A DNA stretch of 50,625 nt from Mesorhizobium plurifarium (GTDB lineage: Bacteria > Pseudomonadota > Alphaproteobacteria > Rhizobiales > Rhizobiaceae): contig CCNB01000045.1 of assembly GCA_000824785.1 (NCBI GenBank), forward strand, positions 300,428 through 351,052, in the 5' to 3' direction. The notes beneath the pieces were generated by a model that worked only from the letters and a program-made list of their open reading frames with translations, was not told where the DNA came from and did not search any database. A program made the position numbers and the translations under genes. Positions 26,523 to 34,993 of the stretch are shown piece after piece. Every line of letters starts with the position of its first letter. Within the stretch, counting starts at the first letter, position 1.

Positions 26523-27161
26523 TCACCGCGCCGCGATGAAGCGCATGAAATGCGCCACATCCGCCTCGGTCGGCTCCAGCCCGGTGAAGGAGCGCAGATA
26601 GGCGGCGAGATGGCTGACGCGCGCCTCTACCGGTTCCTTGAGGTCGAGCACGTAATAGCCGATCTGCATGTAATAGAGCACGCGGGCGCGGATGAAGGCG
26701 TCCTCGCTCTCATAGCCGTGCCGGCGGTACATGTCGCGTATGGCAAGCAGGCGCTCCTCGTCGGCCTTGTCGATCATGCGCCGCACGTCGTCCGAGCGCC
26801 TTGCCCATTCGCGGACGGCGAAATCGAGCCTGGGATCGAACAGGCGCTCGTCGGCCCAGCATTCGAACACGTTCATCACACCCATGATGATAGTGTCGGC
26901 CGGGCGGCGGGCACGCTCGACGATCGCCGTGGTGTTGGTCTCGTGCCAATGCTTGAGCAACTGGTCGAGCAGGTCCTGCCGGCTTTCGAAATACCAGTAG
27001 AAGCTCGAGCGCGAGACGCCGAGCTTCTGTCCCAGCGTCAGCACGCGCACACTCTCGATGCCGTCGGAAATCAGCGTCTGCAGCGCGAGGTTGATCCAGT
27101 CCGCGCGGGTCACCTTGATATTGCCGGGCGGCGGCTCGTCCCGGGGAGCAGGCATGATCAT
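26523..27161 (-). CDS. TetR-family transcriptional repressor
   Basis: A 212-residue regulator. The N-terminal helix-turn-helix is 'LTLGQKLGVSRSSFYWYFESRQDLLDQLL' type, the classic TetR pattern with SFYWYF in the recognition helix. The C-terminal helical domain would bind an effector. The frame continues without a stop for more than 3.8 kb upstream, which is an artefact of antisense reading; the start is placed at MIMPAPRDEPPP because the HTH then sits at residues about 20-60. It is divergent from the flavoprotein/MttB operon, with a 30-bp operator in between, so it very likely represses that operon and itself, with the substrate or a derivative as inducer. Confidence 0.9.
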   Translation of the reverse strand: MIMPAPRDEPPPGNIKVTRADWINLALQTLISDGIESVRVLTLGQKLGVSRSSFYWYFESRQDLLDQLLKHWHETNTTAIVERARRPADTIIMGVMNVFECWADERLFDPRLDFAVREWARRSDDVRRMIDKADEERLLAIRDMYRRHGYESEDAFIRARVLYYMQIGYYVLDLKEPVEARVSHLAAYLRSFTGLEPTEADVAHFMRFIAAR

Positions 27162-27201
27162 GACCGAACAAGTGGCACGGCGCGCGGCGGCGCGCAAGCT
27201 C

Positions 27202-27231
27202 TGGACAGAAGTGTCTAGACACATATGTCCA
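27202..27231. promoter_or_regulatory. 30-bp symmetric operator between tetR and the methylamine operon
   Basis: TGGACA-N3-GTGTCT followed by AGACAC-N3-TGTCCA: both half-sites are exact reverse complements, with 24 of 30 bases in perfect symmetry and only the two 3-base spacers breaking it. It lies 40 bp before both the tetR start (27161) and the flavoprotein start (27273). Two overlapping 6-bp arms fit the two-dimer binding mode known for QacR-like TetR proteins; that detail is inference. Confidence 0.85.
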
Positions 27232-27272
27232 GAACATGTATCGTAAGAGCCTCCAACGAGAGGGAGAGGCTC

Positions 27273-29684
27273 GTGAAGTTGCATTACCGGGCAGTGGTCA
27301 TCGGGGGAGGCGTGGTCGGCGCCTCCGTGCTCTATCACCTGACGCGTTTTGGCTGGAGCGATGTGGCGCTGATCGAGCGCGCCGAACTGACGGCAGGCTC
27401 GACCTGGCATGCGGCGGCCGGGTTCCACGCGCTCAACGCCGATCCCAATGTCGCGGCGCTGCAGGATTACACGATCAAGCTCTATCGCGAGATCGAAGCC
27501 GAGTCCGGCCAGAATGCCGGCCTGCACATGACCGGCGGCGTCAACATGGCTAGCGACCCGCAGCGCTGGGAGTGGCTGAAATCGGCCTGGGCGGTGTTCC
27601 AGTCGGTCGGCATCGAGACGGCGCGGCTGGTCACGCCGGAGGAAATCAAGGAGATCTGCCCGATCGTCGACGTGAATGGCGTGCTCGGCGGCCTTTATGA
27701 TTCGAACGAGGGCCATCTCGATCCTTATGGCACCACGCACGCCTATGCCGGCGCCGCCAAGAAGCGCGGCGCCGACGTCATCCTGCGCAACCGCGTCGTC
27801 GAGCTGAAGCAACGCGCCGACGGCGGCTGGGACGTCGTCACCGAGAAGGGCACCATCGTCGCCGAGCACGTCGTCAATGCCGGTGGTCTTTGGGCCAAGC
27901 AGGTCGGGCTGATGGCCGGCGTCGACCTGCCGGTGACGCCGATGGAGCATCATTACTTCGTCACCGAGGACATTCCGGAAGTTGCCGCCCTCGACAAGGA
28001 ACTCGGCCTGGCCGTCGATCTCGACGGCTTCTCCTATCTTCGCCAGGAGCGGAAGGGCGTGCTGCTTGGCGTTTACGAGCAGAACCCGAAACATTGGAAC
28101 ATGGACGGCGCGCCTTGGGACTACGGCATCGAGCTGATCCCGGAGGATATCGATCGCATCAGTCCCGAGCTTGCCAAGGCCTATGAGCGCTTTCCCTGCC
28201 TGGCCAAGGCCGGCATCCGCAAATGGGTCAACGGCGCCTTCACCTTCACGCCGGACGGCAATCCGCTGGTCGGTCCCGTCAGGGGGCTCAGCAACTACTG
28301 GGTCGCCTGCGGCGTCATGGCCGGCTTCAGCCAGGGCGGCGGCGTCGGCAAGTCGCTGGCCGAGTGGATGATCCACGGCGAGCCGGAAGCCGACATCTTC
28401 GGCATGGACATCGCCCGCTACGGCGCCTTCGCCGCCAACCGGGAGTATCTGCGGCAAACCACGGGCCAGTTCTATGCCCGCCGCTTCGTCATGACCTTCC
28501 CTAACGAGCGCCTGCCTGCCGGCCGGCCGCTGAAGCGCCCAGGCGCGTATGAGGGCATGAACGCCGCCGGCGCCGAATGGACGGCGTCCTGGGGGCTGGA
28601 GATCCCGGCCTATTTCGCGCCGATGGGGTTCCGCGAGGAGACGACGCTGAAGCGCTCCAATGCTTTCGAGATCGTCGGCGACGAGGTGCTGCAGGTTCGC
28701 CGCGCCGCCGGCCTCGTCGATACGACGGCCTTCTCGCGCTATGCCGTGTCGGGGCCCGGCGCTGCGGCCTGGCTCGACCGGCTGCTTGCCTGCCGGCTGC
28801 CGAAGCCCGGCCGCGCGAAGCTCGCGCCGATGCTTGGGTCCGACGGCCGGCTGAAGGGCGATCTCACCGTGCTCAACTGGGGCGGCGGCGAGTACTGGAT
28901 CATGGGCTCTTACTATTTGCGCGAATTCCACATGCGCTGGTTCGAGGCGCATATCGCCGAAGGCGTCTCCGTCACCGACATCTCGGACGCCATGTCCGGT
29001 TTCCTCGTCACCGGTCCGAACGCACGCCGGATCGTCGAACGCACCACGCATCAGGACGTCTCGGCGGCAGCCTTGCCGTTCATGGCTTGCGGTGAGTTCG
29101 ACATCGGCATGGTGCGCGCCCGGGTGGCAAGGCTGTCGATCGCCGGCGAGCTCGGCTTCGAGATCAATTGCCCGGCCACCCTGCATTCGGCCCTGCGCGA
29201 GACGCTGCTTGCCGCGGGCGAAGACCTCGGCCTGGCCGAGATCGGCTATTACGCGCTGAATTCGCTCAGGCTGGAAAAGAGTTTCGGCATCTGGTCGCGC
29301 GAATTCACGCAAGGCTACACGCCCGGCCAGACCGGGCTGGACCGCTTCATCGCTTTCGACAAGGGCGATTTCATCGGCCGCCAGGCGGCGCTGAAAGAGC
29401 GCGAGGCCGGCGTCTCGCGACGCATCGTGACGCTGGAGGTCGACGCTGTCGACGCCGACGCCAGCGGTTTCGAGCCGGTCTGGTCCAAGGGCCGGCGTGT
29501 CGGCTTCGTCACCTCCGGCGGCTACGGCTACACGCTTCGCAAGAGCGTCGCCCTGGCGTTGCTCGATGACGGTTTCGCCGGGGAGGGGACGGAACTTTCC
29601 GTACACATTGTCGGGGTCGAACGGCCGGCGCGCGTCATTGCCGCCTCGCCCTACGACGCTGAAGGCAAGGCGATGCGGCAATGA
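27273..29684 (+). CDS. FAD-dependent dimethylglycine/sarcosine dehydrogenase-like protein with GcvT domain
   Basis: An 803-residue flavoprotein. The N-terminal DAO oxidoreductase domain has the FAD motif GGGVVG at residues 11-16 and 'AGSTWHAAAG' with His46, the position that binds FAD covalently in dimethylglycine and sarcosine dehydrogenases. The C-terminal half contains a tetrahydrofolate-binding GcvT domain ('LTVLNWGGGEYWIMGS', 'LGFEINCPA', 'LRLEKSFGIWSREF'). It should oxidise an N-methyl group and hand the one-carbon unit to tetrahydrofolate. The start is GTG 27273 with GGGAGAGG just upstream; the open frame extends to 27225 through the operator. MttB-like follows 12 bp later. The exact substrate is unknown. 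Confidence 0.88.
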   Translation: MKLHYRAVVIGGGVVGASVLYHLTRFGWSDVALIERAELTAGSTWHAAAGFHALNADPNVAALQDYTIKLYREIEAESGQNAGLHMTGGVNMASDPQRWEWLKSAWAVFQSVGIETARLVTPEEIKEICPIVDVNGVLGGLYDSNEGHLDPYGTTHAYAGAAKKRGADVILRNRVVELKQRADGGWDVVTEKGTIVAEHVVNAGGLWAKQVGLMAGVDLPVTPMEHHYFVTEDIPEVAALDKELGLAVDLDGFSYLRQERKGVLLGVYEQNPKHWNMDGAPWDYGIELIPEDIDRISPELAKAYERFPCLAKAGIRKWVNGAFTFTPDGNPLVGPVRGLSNYWVACGVMAGFSQGGGVGKSLAEWMIHGEPEADIFGMDIARYGAFAANREYLRQTTGQFYARRFVMTFPNERLPAGRPLKRPGAYEGMNAAGAEWTASWGLEIPAYFAPMGFREETTLKRSNAFEIVGDEVLQVRRAAGLVDTTAFSRYAVSGPGAAAWLDRLLACRLPKPGRAKLAPMLGSDGRLKGDLTVLNWGGGEYWIMGSYYLREFHMRWFEAHIAEGVSVTDISDAMSGFLVTGPNARRIVERTTHQDVSAAALPFMACGEFDIGMVRARVARLSIAGELGFEINCPATLHSALRETLLAAGEDLGLAEIGYYALNSLRLEKSFGIWSREFTQGYTPGQTGLDRFIAFDKGDFIGRQAALKEREAGVSRRIVTLEVDAVDADASGFEPVWSKGRRVGFVTSGGYGYTLRKSVALALLDDGFAGEGTELSVHIVGVERPARVIAASPYDAEGKAMRQ

Positions 29685-29696
29685 GGAGGAACCGCC

Positions 29697-31250
29697 ATGA
29701 TTGACGAGGCCGCACGTGATGTCCGGCGCGAGCGCCGGCGGGGACGCACCGGCGAGGCGGGCAGCGAATCCAGCCGCCATCCGAACTACCGGTCGCTGAA
29801 GAACCCCTTTCTGCCGCAGCCGATCTTTTCCGACGACCAGGTCGCGGCCATCCACGCCACCGCGCTGCGCGTGCTGGAGGAGCTCGGCATCAAGGTGCTG
29901 CTGCCCGAGGCCCGCGCCGTCTACGCCAGGGCCGGCGCCTTGGTCGATGAAGACAGCCAGATGGTGAGGATCGGCCGCGACATGGTCGAGGCCGGGCTCG
30001 CCTCGGCGCCGCGCTCCATTCCTGCCTTTGGCGGCGACCGCTCGCGCGACCTGATGCTCGAACTCGGCTCGATGGCCTTCCTGGCCGGCTCCGGCGCCCC
30101 CAACGTCACCGACCTCGAGCGCGGGCGCCGGCCGGGCACGCTCCAGGCCTTCGAGGAATTCACCAAGCTGATCCAGCATTTCGACGTGCTGCATATGCTC
30201 GGGCCGTGCGTCGAGCCGCAGGACATTGACAATCGCTTCCGCCATTACGCCGTCAACCGGGCGCAGCTGACGCTCTCCGACAAGTTTCCCTTCGTGTTCG
30301 CGCGCGGCACACCTCAGGTCGAGGACAGCTTCGAGATGATCCGCCTGGCGCGCGGCCTCTCCGAGGACCAGTTCCGCGCCGGCGCCCATTGCTACACCGT
30401 CATCAACACCAATTCGCCGCGTCAGCTGGACATCCCGATGGCGCAAGGCATCATCGATTTCGCCAAGGCCGGCCAGGTTCTGGTCATCACGCCTTTCTGC
30501 CTGGCGGGCGCGATGGCGCCGATCACGGTTGCCGGCGCGCTGACCTTGCAGCATGCCGAGGCGCTTGCCGGGTTGACGCTGGCCCAGATCGTGCGCCCCG
30601 GCGCGCCGGTGGTCTATGGCTCCTTCTCGTCCAATGTCGACATGAAGTCCGGCGCCCCGGCCTTCGGCACGCCGGAACACATCAAGGCGACGCTTGGGGC
30701 GGGGCAGCTCGCCCGCTACACCGGCCTGCCTTGGCGCTCCGGCGGCGGCAGCGCCGCCAACGTCTCCGATGCGCAGGCGGCGCACGAGACGCAGTTCGCG
30801 CTCTGGGGCTCGGTGCTGGCCGGCGCCACTATGTGCATCCACGCTGCCGGCTGGCTGGAAGGCGGCCTGAGCGTTTCCCTGGAAAAGCTGATCACCGACA
30901 TCGAGGCGCTGCAGACCGTCGCCGAGCTCTGCGCGAAGCCCCCGGGCGACGAGGATGCGATCGGCTTCGAGGCCATCGCCGAGGTGCAGCCCGGCGGCCA
31001 TTTCTTCTCGGCGGCGCATACGATGACGCGCTACCGCACCGCCTTCTATGAGCCACTGGTGGCCGACTGGTCGAATTTTGGCAACTGGACGCAGGCCGGC
31101 GGCAAGACGGCGACAGAGCGCGCGACCGGTATCTGGAAGCGGATTCTCGCCGACTTCCAGCCGCCGGCCTCCGCTGCCGCCACCGCCGGCATGCTCGACG
31201 AGTTCATTGCAAAGCGCACCGAGGAAGGCGGCGCCGCGCCGGTCTCCTGA
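29697..31250 (+). CDS. Trimethylamine methyltransferase (MttB)-superfamily protein, non-pyrrolysine
   Basis: A 517-residue MttB-superfamily protein. 'NPFLPQPIFSDDQVAAIHATALRVLEELGIKVL' and the barrel motifs 'ITPFCLAGAMAPITVAGAL', 'APVVYGSFSSNVDMKSG', 'GAGQLARYTGLPWRSGGG' and 'QPGGHFF' are family landmarks. The frame has no internal TAG, so it lacks pyrrolysine and belongs to the non-Pyl branch, some of whose members demethylate glycine betaine or other quaternary amines by methyl transfer to a corrinoid protein. A GAGGAGG ribosome-binding site is eight bases before the ATG. It is translationally close to the flavoprotein gene (12 bp). No corrinoid protein or reactivase is encoded nearby. Confidence 0.88.
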   Translation: MIDEAARDVRRERRRGRTGEAGSESSRHPNYRSLKNPFLPQPIFSDDQVAAIHATALRVLEELGIKVLLPEARAVYARAGALVDEDSQMVRIGRDMVEAGLASAPRSIPAFGGDRSRDLMLELGSMAFLAGSGAPNVTDLERGRRPGTLQAFEEFTKLIQHFDVLHMLGPCVEPQDIDNRFRHYAVNRAQLTLSDKFPFVFARGTPQVEDSFEMIRLARGLSEDQFRAGAHCYTVINTNSPRQLDIPMAQGIIDFAKAGQVLVITPFCLAGAMAPITVAGALTLQHAEALAGLTLAQIVRPGAPVVYGSFSSNVDMKSGAPAFGTPEHIKATLGAGQLARYTGLPWRSGGGSAANVSDAQAAHETQFALWGSVLAGATMCIHAAGWLEGGLSVSLEKLITDIEALQTVAELCAKPPGDEDAIGFEAIAEVQPGGHFFSAAHTMTRYRTAFYEPLVADWSNFGNWTQAGGKTATERATGIWKRILADFQPPASAAATAGMLDEFIAKRTEEGGAAPVS

Positions 31251-31388
31251 TTTGACGAAAACGTAATAAATTCGAGACCTTCGCCATTCACGTTATAGTC
31301 AAAACGATTCGCGATCTGGCTTCGGATCGCGAGCGCGGCTACGTTGTCGGGCCGCGGCGCGGAGACATGTGTTGGTGATGGACGGTAG

Positions 31389-31796
31389 ATGACGGCGCCT
31401 GGCGATTTGATGCAGGCCTTGTTCCTGAGGCTGAAGACCGATGCGTCGCTATCGGCGCTGCTCGGCGGCGCCGGCCTGCTCGAGCAGGCGAACGACAAGG
31501 CGGCTTTTCCACACGTGACCTATGGGCGCACCAGCGCCTTCGACCTGGACACCGGAGCTGACAACAATGGTGACCAGCTGATCACCTTGCATGTCTGGTC
31601 GAAAGCGCAGGGCGAGGCCGAGACGCGCCTCATCATGGACAGCATCAAGGCGCGCCTCGATGGCGCGGCACTGTCCATCGGCCCGCGCGGCCAGACGCGG
31701 CTGTCGCTGGAATTCGCCGAGGCGCGTTATGACGAGGACCTTGCGGTCCATCACGGATTGCTGCGCTTCCGCGCTTTGACACAGGAAGCCGTCTGA
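31389..31796 (+). CDS. DUF3168 protein (phage/GTA tail-completion type)
   Basis: A 135-residue protein matching DUF3168: 'DLMQALFLRLKTDASLSALLGG' at the N-terminus, 'AFPHVTYGRTSAFDLDTG' and 'QLITLHVWSKAQGEAETRLIMDSIKARLDG' in the middle. In gene transfer agents and siphophages such proteins complete the tail or head-tail joint. No other virion gene is present in the window, so it is an isolated remnant or a domesticated gene. The frame is intact. It is preceded by 138 bp containing a CGCGATC...GATCGCG stem and followed by a convergent SnoaL-like gene. Confidence 0.82.
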   Translation: MTAPGDLMQALFLRLKTDASLSALLGGAGLLEQANDKAAFPHVTYGRTSAFDLDTGADNNGDQLITLHVWSKAQGEAETRLIMDSIKARLDGAALSIGPRGQTRLSLEFAEARYDEDLAVHHGLLRFRALTQEAV

Positions 31797-31810
31797 GACG
31801 ATGGCGGGCC

Positions 31811-32197
31811 TCAGAGCTGCGCCTGGATGGCGGCCTTGTCGATGACCGACCACACCTCTCTTATGCGGCTGCCGTGGAATTCGTAGAAGACGTTTTCGGC
31901 GAAGGAAACGCGCCTGCCGTTGACCGACAGGCCGAACAGCACGCCCTTGGGATGGCAGTCGAAATGCAGGCGCGCCGCCACGCGCGGCGGCTCTGAAATC
32001 AGAAGCTCGATGTTGAAGCGAAGGTCCGGAATGGCCTCGAAATCGCCTTCCAGCATGCGGCGGTAGCCCGAAAGCCCGATCGTCTCGCCATTGTACTGTA
32101 CCTCCTCGCCGACGAAGCGACCGAGATTGTCCCAATCCTGCTCGTTCAGGCAGGCGATGTAGCCCCGGTAGAGATCGGCAATATCGTCGCGCGTCAT
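31811..32197 (-). CDS. SnoaL-like (NTF2-fold) protein, ester cyclase type
   Basis: A 128-residue alpha+beta barrel protein. 'IADLYRGYIACLNEQDWDNLGRFVGEEVQYNGETIGLSGYRRML' is the N-terminal helix-strand pattern of SnoaL-like polyketide-cyclase relatives, and 'HGSRIREVWSVIDKAAIQAQL' the C-terminal strand-helix. The pocket residues cannot be assigned with confidence. Proteins of this fold act as cyclases, isomerases or binding proteins; no substrate is indicated by the neighbours. A TAGGAG ribosome-binding site is present six bases before the start. Confidence 0.82.
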   Translation of the reverse strand: MTRDDIADLYRGYIACLNEQDWDNLGRFVGEEVQYNGETIGLSGYRRMLEGDFEAIPDLRFNIELLISEPPRVAARLHFDCHPKGVLFGLSVNGRRVSFAENVFYEFHGSRIREVWSVIDKAAIQAQL

Positions 32198-32416
32198 CGC
32201 ATGCTCCTATGATCGTCCGGCGTACCTGCACTAGCTAGCGCTGGATGGAGAATCCGCACCCGAAAAGCGTAGCCGATCGACTGTTTTTCCGGCTATGAAT
32301 TCGAAGCCGGGCTTGAGGAAGCCCCTGGCATCGGCACGCGGGGGAATGGCGGGCATGAATTTTCGATCGTTCACCGTTCATTTCACGTTCAGCCCATATG
32401 CGGTAGAACCGTGATC

Positions 32417-32716
32417 ATGAAAAATCTCGGCTTCCACCTCCGCAAAGCAGTGCTGGCGCTTGCCGCAGCCGGCCTCTTTGCGTCGCAGACGACGGCGATG
32501 CCGGTCATCGACCCGTCGGTCGATCAGCCGGTCGTGCTTGCCGCCGGCGATTGCTATGCCATCGGCCAGCAGGTCGCCGCGCAGAATGGCGGCACGCTGG
32601 CCAAGGCCTCGCAGGCGACGCGGGGCGGCCAGCAGGTTTGCGTCATCGTCGTGCTCGTTCCCGGCAAGGATGGACAGCGTCCGCGCCGCTCGGAAATCGT
32701 CGTCCCGATGGGCTGA
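32417..32716 (+). CDS. feuN: Small exported protein, FeuN-like modulator of FeuPQ
   Basis: A 99-residue protein (ATG 32417; GTG 32411 would add two residues). A Sec signal peptide (residues about 1-27, 'AVLALAAAGLFASQTTA') is followed by a short periplasmic domain with 'AGDCYAIGQQVAAQNGGTLAKASQ' and 'QQVCVIVVLVPGKDG', containing two cysteines likely to pair. In Sinorhizobium a small periplasmic protein encoded directly before feuP, FeuN, restrains the FeuPQ two-component system and is essential there. The identical gene order here (small exported protein, regulator, kinase) supports the assignment; protein identity was not tested. Confidence 0.72.
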   Translation: MKNLGFHLRKAVLALAAAGLFASQTTAMPVIDPSVDQPVVLAAGDCYAIGQQVAAQNGGTLAKASQATRGGQQVCVIVVLVPGKDGQRPRRSEIVVPMG

Positions 32717-32780
32717 CCCCTCTCGTTTCCCTGGCTGGCGGAATCGGCCTATACGTCTACCCAACAACAGGCTTCAACCC

Positions 32781-33446
32781 ATGCGCGTGCTCGTCGTCGA
32801 GGATGACAAGGATCTCAACCGGCAACTGGCCGAGGCGCTGGTCGATGCCGGCTATGTGGTCGACCGTGCCTATGACGGCGAGGAGGGGCACTTTCTCGGC
32901 GACACCGAGCCTTACGATGCCGTGGTCCTCGACATCGGCCTGCCGCAGATGGATGGCATCAGTGTCGTCGAGCGTTGGCGCCGTGGCGGCCGCAAGATGC
33001 CGGTGCTGATCCTCACCGCGCGCGACCGCTGGAGCGACAAGGTCGCCGGTATCGACGCCGGCGCCGACGACTATGTGACAAAGCCCTTCCATATCGAGGA
33101 GGTGCTGGCCCGGGTGCGGGCGCTGATTCGCCGCGCGGCGGGTCACGCGTCGTCCGAGCTCACCTGTGGGCCGCTGCGGCTGGACACCAAGGCCTCCAAG
33201 GCCGACGTAAACGGCGTGCCGCTCAAACTCACCTCGCACGAATTCCGACTTCTCGCCTATCTGATGCACCATATGGGCGAGGTGGTGTCGCGCACCGAGC
33301 TGGTCGAGCATCTCTACGATCAGGATTTCGACCGCGATTCCAACACCATCGAAGTGTTTGTCGGCAGGCTTCGCAAGAAGATGGGTATCGACATGATCGA
33401 AACCGTGCGGGGCATGGGCTATCGCATGCGTGAGCCGGAGGCGTGA
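32781..33446 (+). CDS. feuP: Response regulator FeuP (OmpR/PhoB class)
   Basis: A 221-residue OmpR/PhoB-class regulator. The receiver domain has the acidic pair in 'VVEDDKDLN', phospho-acceptor Asp51 in 'AVVLDIGLPQMDG', and Lys in 'DDYVTKPF'. The C-terminal winged helix contains 'LTSHEFRLLAYLMHH' and 'NTIEVFVGRLRKKMG'. In Sinorhizobium FeuP activates ndvA and other genes required for cyclic glucan export and adaptation to low osmolarity. ATG 32781 gives the canonical start; the open extension to 32460 is the other frame of feuN. FeuQ follows after 22 bp. Confidence 0.88.
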   Translation: MRVLVVEDDKDLNRQLAEALVDAGYVVDRAYDGEEGHFLGDTEPYDAVVLDIGLPQMDGISVVERWRRGGRKMPVLILTARDRWSDKVAGIDAGADDYVTKPFHIEEVLARVRALIRRAAGHASSELTCGPLRLDTKASKADVNGVPLKLTSHEFRLLAYLMHHMGEVVSRTELVEHLYDQDFDRDSNTIEVFVGRLRKKMGIDMIETVRGMGYRMREPEA

Positions 33447-33468
33447 CGCGGAACCGCTGAAGCCAACG

Positions 33469-34857
33469 ATGAGAACGTGGCTTTCAAGGCTGCGGCTCTG
33501 GCCGCGCTCGCTGACCTTTCGCGTCATCGCGTTTTCGACCATCTGGGCGATCCTGACGCTGGTCGTCATCTTCACCCTCATCACCACGCTTTACCGCCAG
33601 GCCAGCGAGCGCGGCTTCGACAGCCTCCTTTCGGCGCATCTGTTCAACCTGATCGGCTCGGTCGGCATTTCCGACAACGGCGCGCTGACCGGCTCGCCCG
33701 ACCTTGGCGACCTGCGCTTTTCCGAGCCCAATTCCGGCTGGTACTGGTCGGTGGAGCCCGCCTCCGAAGGCGTGCATGGCGAAATCCATTCCTCCTCGAT
33801 GACGACCTCGCTCCTGTCGCCGAGCGTCGCGGAAGTCCCGTTCAACGCGAACTTCCAGCGAAGCTACTCGATGGAGGGCATCAAGGGCGAGCAGCTCGAA
33901 GTGTTCGAGAGCGAGTTCGTGCTGGACGCCAAGAACCGCGCCGCGCGTTTCCGCGTCATGGGCAACCACAGCGAATTGGAGCAGGAGATCGCGAGCTTCC
34001 AGCGCCGCCTGCTCACCTATCTCTCGCTGTTCGGCATCGGCATGATCGCCATCAACGCCATCGCCATCCTCTTGGGCCTCCAGCCCTTGCGCCGGGTCCG
34101 CAATGCGCTGGCCATGGTGCGCGAAGGCACCGCGCAGCGGCTCGACGGCAGCTTCCCGGCCGAGATCGAGCCGCTGGCCAACGAGACCAATGCGCTGATC
34201 GAGAACAATCGGCGCATCGTCGAGCGCTCGCGCACCCAGGTCGGCAACCTTGCCCATTCGCTGAAGACGCCTTTGGCCGTTCTGATCAATGAGGGCCGCG
34301 CGCTCGGCGGCGCCAAGGGCCAGCTGATCGCCGATCAGGCGGCCTCCATGCAGAAACAGGTCGACCACTATCTGCAGCGCGCGCGTGTCGCCGCGCAGCG
34401 CGACAGCGTTGTCTTCCGCACGCCGGTTTCGCCGCTGGTCGAACGCATGGTGCGCGTGCTGCGCAAGCTCAACCCGCAAACGAGACTGACGCTGTCCCTG
34501 CCGCCGGCCGAGATCGTCTTTGCCGGCGAGCGCGAGGATCTCGAGGAACTGCTCGGCAATCTGCTCGACAATGCGATGAAATGGGCAAAAAGCGCGGTTG
34601 CCGTGACGATCGCCACTATTTCGGGAAGCGGCAACCTGTTTGAAATCGTTATAGAGGATGACGGTCCGGGCATTCCCGAGGACAGCGCGCGAGAGGTGTT
34701 GAAGCGTGGCAAGAGACTGGACGAGACGAAGCCGGGAACAGGGCTTGGCCTTGCCATTGTCGCCGACCTCGTCAACGAGTATGGAGGCTCGCTGGCGCTG
34801 GAACGGTCCGGCATGGGGGGCTTGAGGGTGGTGGTGAGATTGCGGAGCCTTCAGTGA
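33469..34857 (+). CDS. feuQ: Sensor histidine kinase FeuQ
   Basis: Inner-membrane sensor kinase, 462 residues from ATG 33469. Two membrane segments (residues about 17-41 and 183-205) flank a periplasmic sensor of some 140 residues. The kinase core has His263 in 'GNLAHSLKTPLAVL', the HSLKTP form typical of PhoQ/FeuQ-type kinases, then 'LLDNAMKWAKS', 'EDDGPGIPED' and 'GTGLGLAIVADL'. FeuN-like protein is expected to act on its periplasmic face. The frame is open to 33430 through the end of feuP, but the family start is the ATG used here. Confidence 0.88.
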   Translation: MRTWLSRLRLWPRSLTFRVIAFSTIWAILTLVVIFTLITTLYRQASERGFDSLLSAHLFNLIGSVGISDNGALTGSPDLGDLRFSEPNSGWYWSVEPASEGVHGEIHSSSMTTSLLSPSVAEVPFNANFQRSYSMEGIKGEQLEVFESEFVLDAKNRAARFRVMGNHSELEQEIASFQRRLLTYLSLFGIGMIAINAIAILLGLQPLRRVRNALAMVREGTAQRLDGSFPAEIEPLANETNALIENNRRIVERSRTQVGNLAHSLKTPLAVLINEGRALGGAKGQLIADQAASMQKQVDHYLQRARVAAQRDSVVFRTPVSPLVERMVRVLRKLNPQTRLTLSLPPAEIVFAGEREDLEELLGNLLDNAMKWAKSAVAVTIATISGSGNLFEIVIEDDGPGIPEDSAREVLKRGKRLDETKPGTGLGLAIVADLVNEYGGSLALERSGMGGLRVVVRLRSLQ

Positions 34858-34993
34858 TGTTTCTTATCGATTTGCGGGCGGCTGCCGACGGCCAAATTTC
34901 CGACAAATATCAACACTATGGCGATGACAACCTCCTGATGGCGCGCCCCCAGTCCATCCAGTTCCATCCCGCTGAAGAGAACCGGTTGTCGGC

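Noticed and set aside
23896..26601. A 901-codon open frame on the plus strand
   Set aside because: Antisense to the penicillin-binding protein gene, which has full catalytic motifs; the long frame has low-complexity Arg/His/Gly-rich composition.
26523..31019. A 1498-codon open frame on the minus strand
   Set aside because: Only its first-listed 3' part (26523-27161) is the TetR gene; the rest is antisense to the flavoprotein and MttB genes, rich in Arg, Gly and Ala without domains, a common effect of high GC.
29697..31250. Possible pyrrolysine-containing trimethylamine methyltransferase
   Set aside because: The reading frame has no internal TAG and no pyl genes are seen, so it is the non-pyrrolysine branch.
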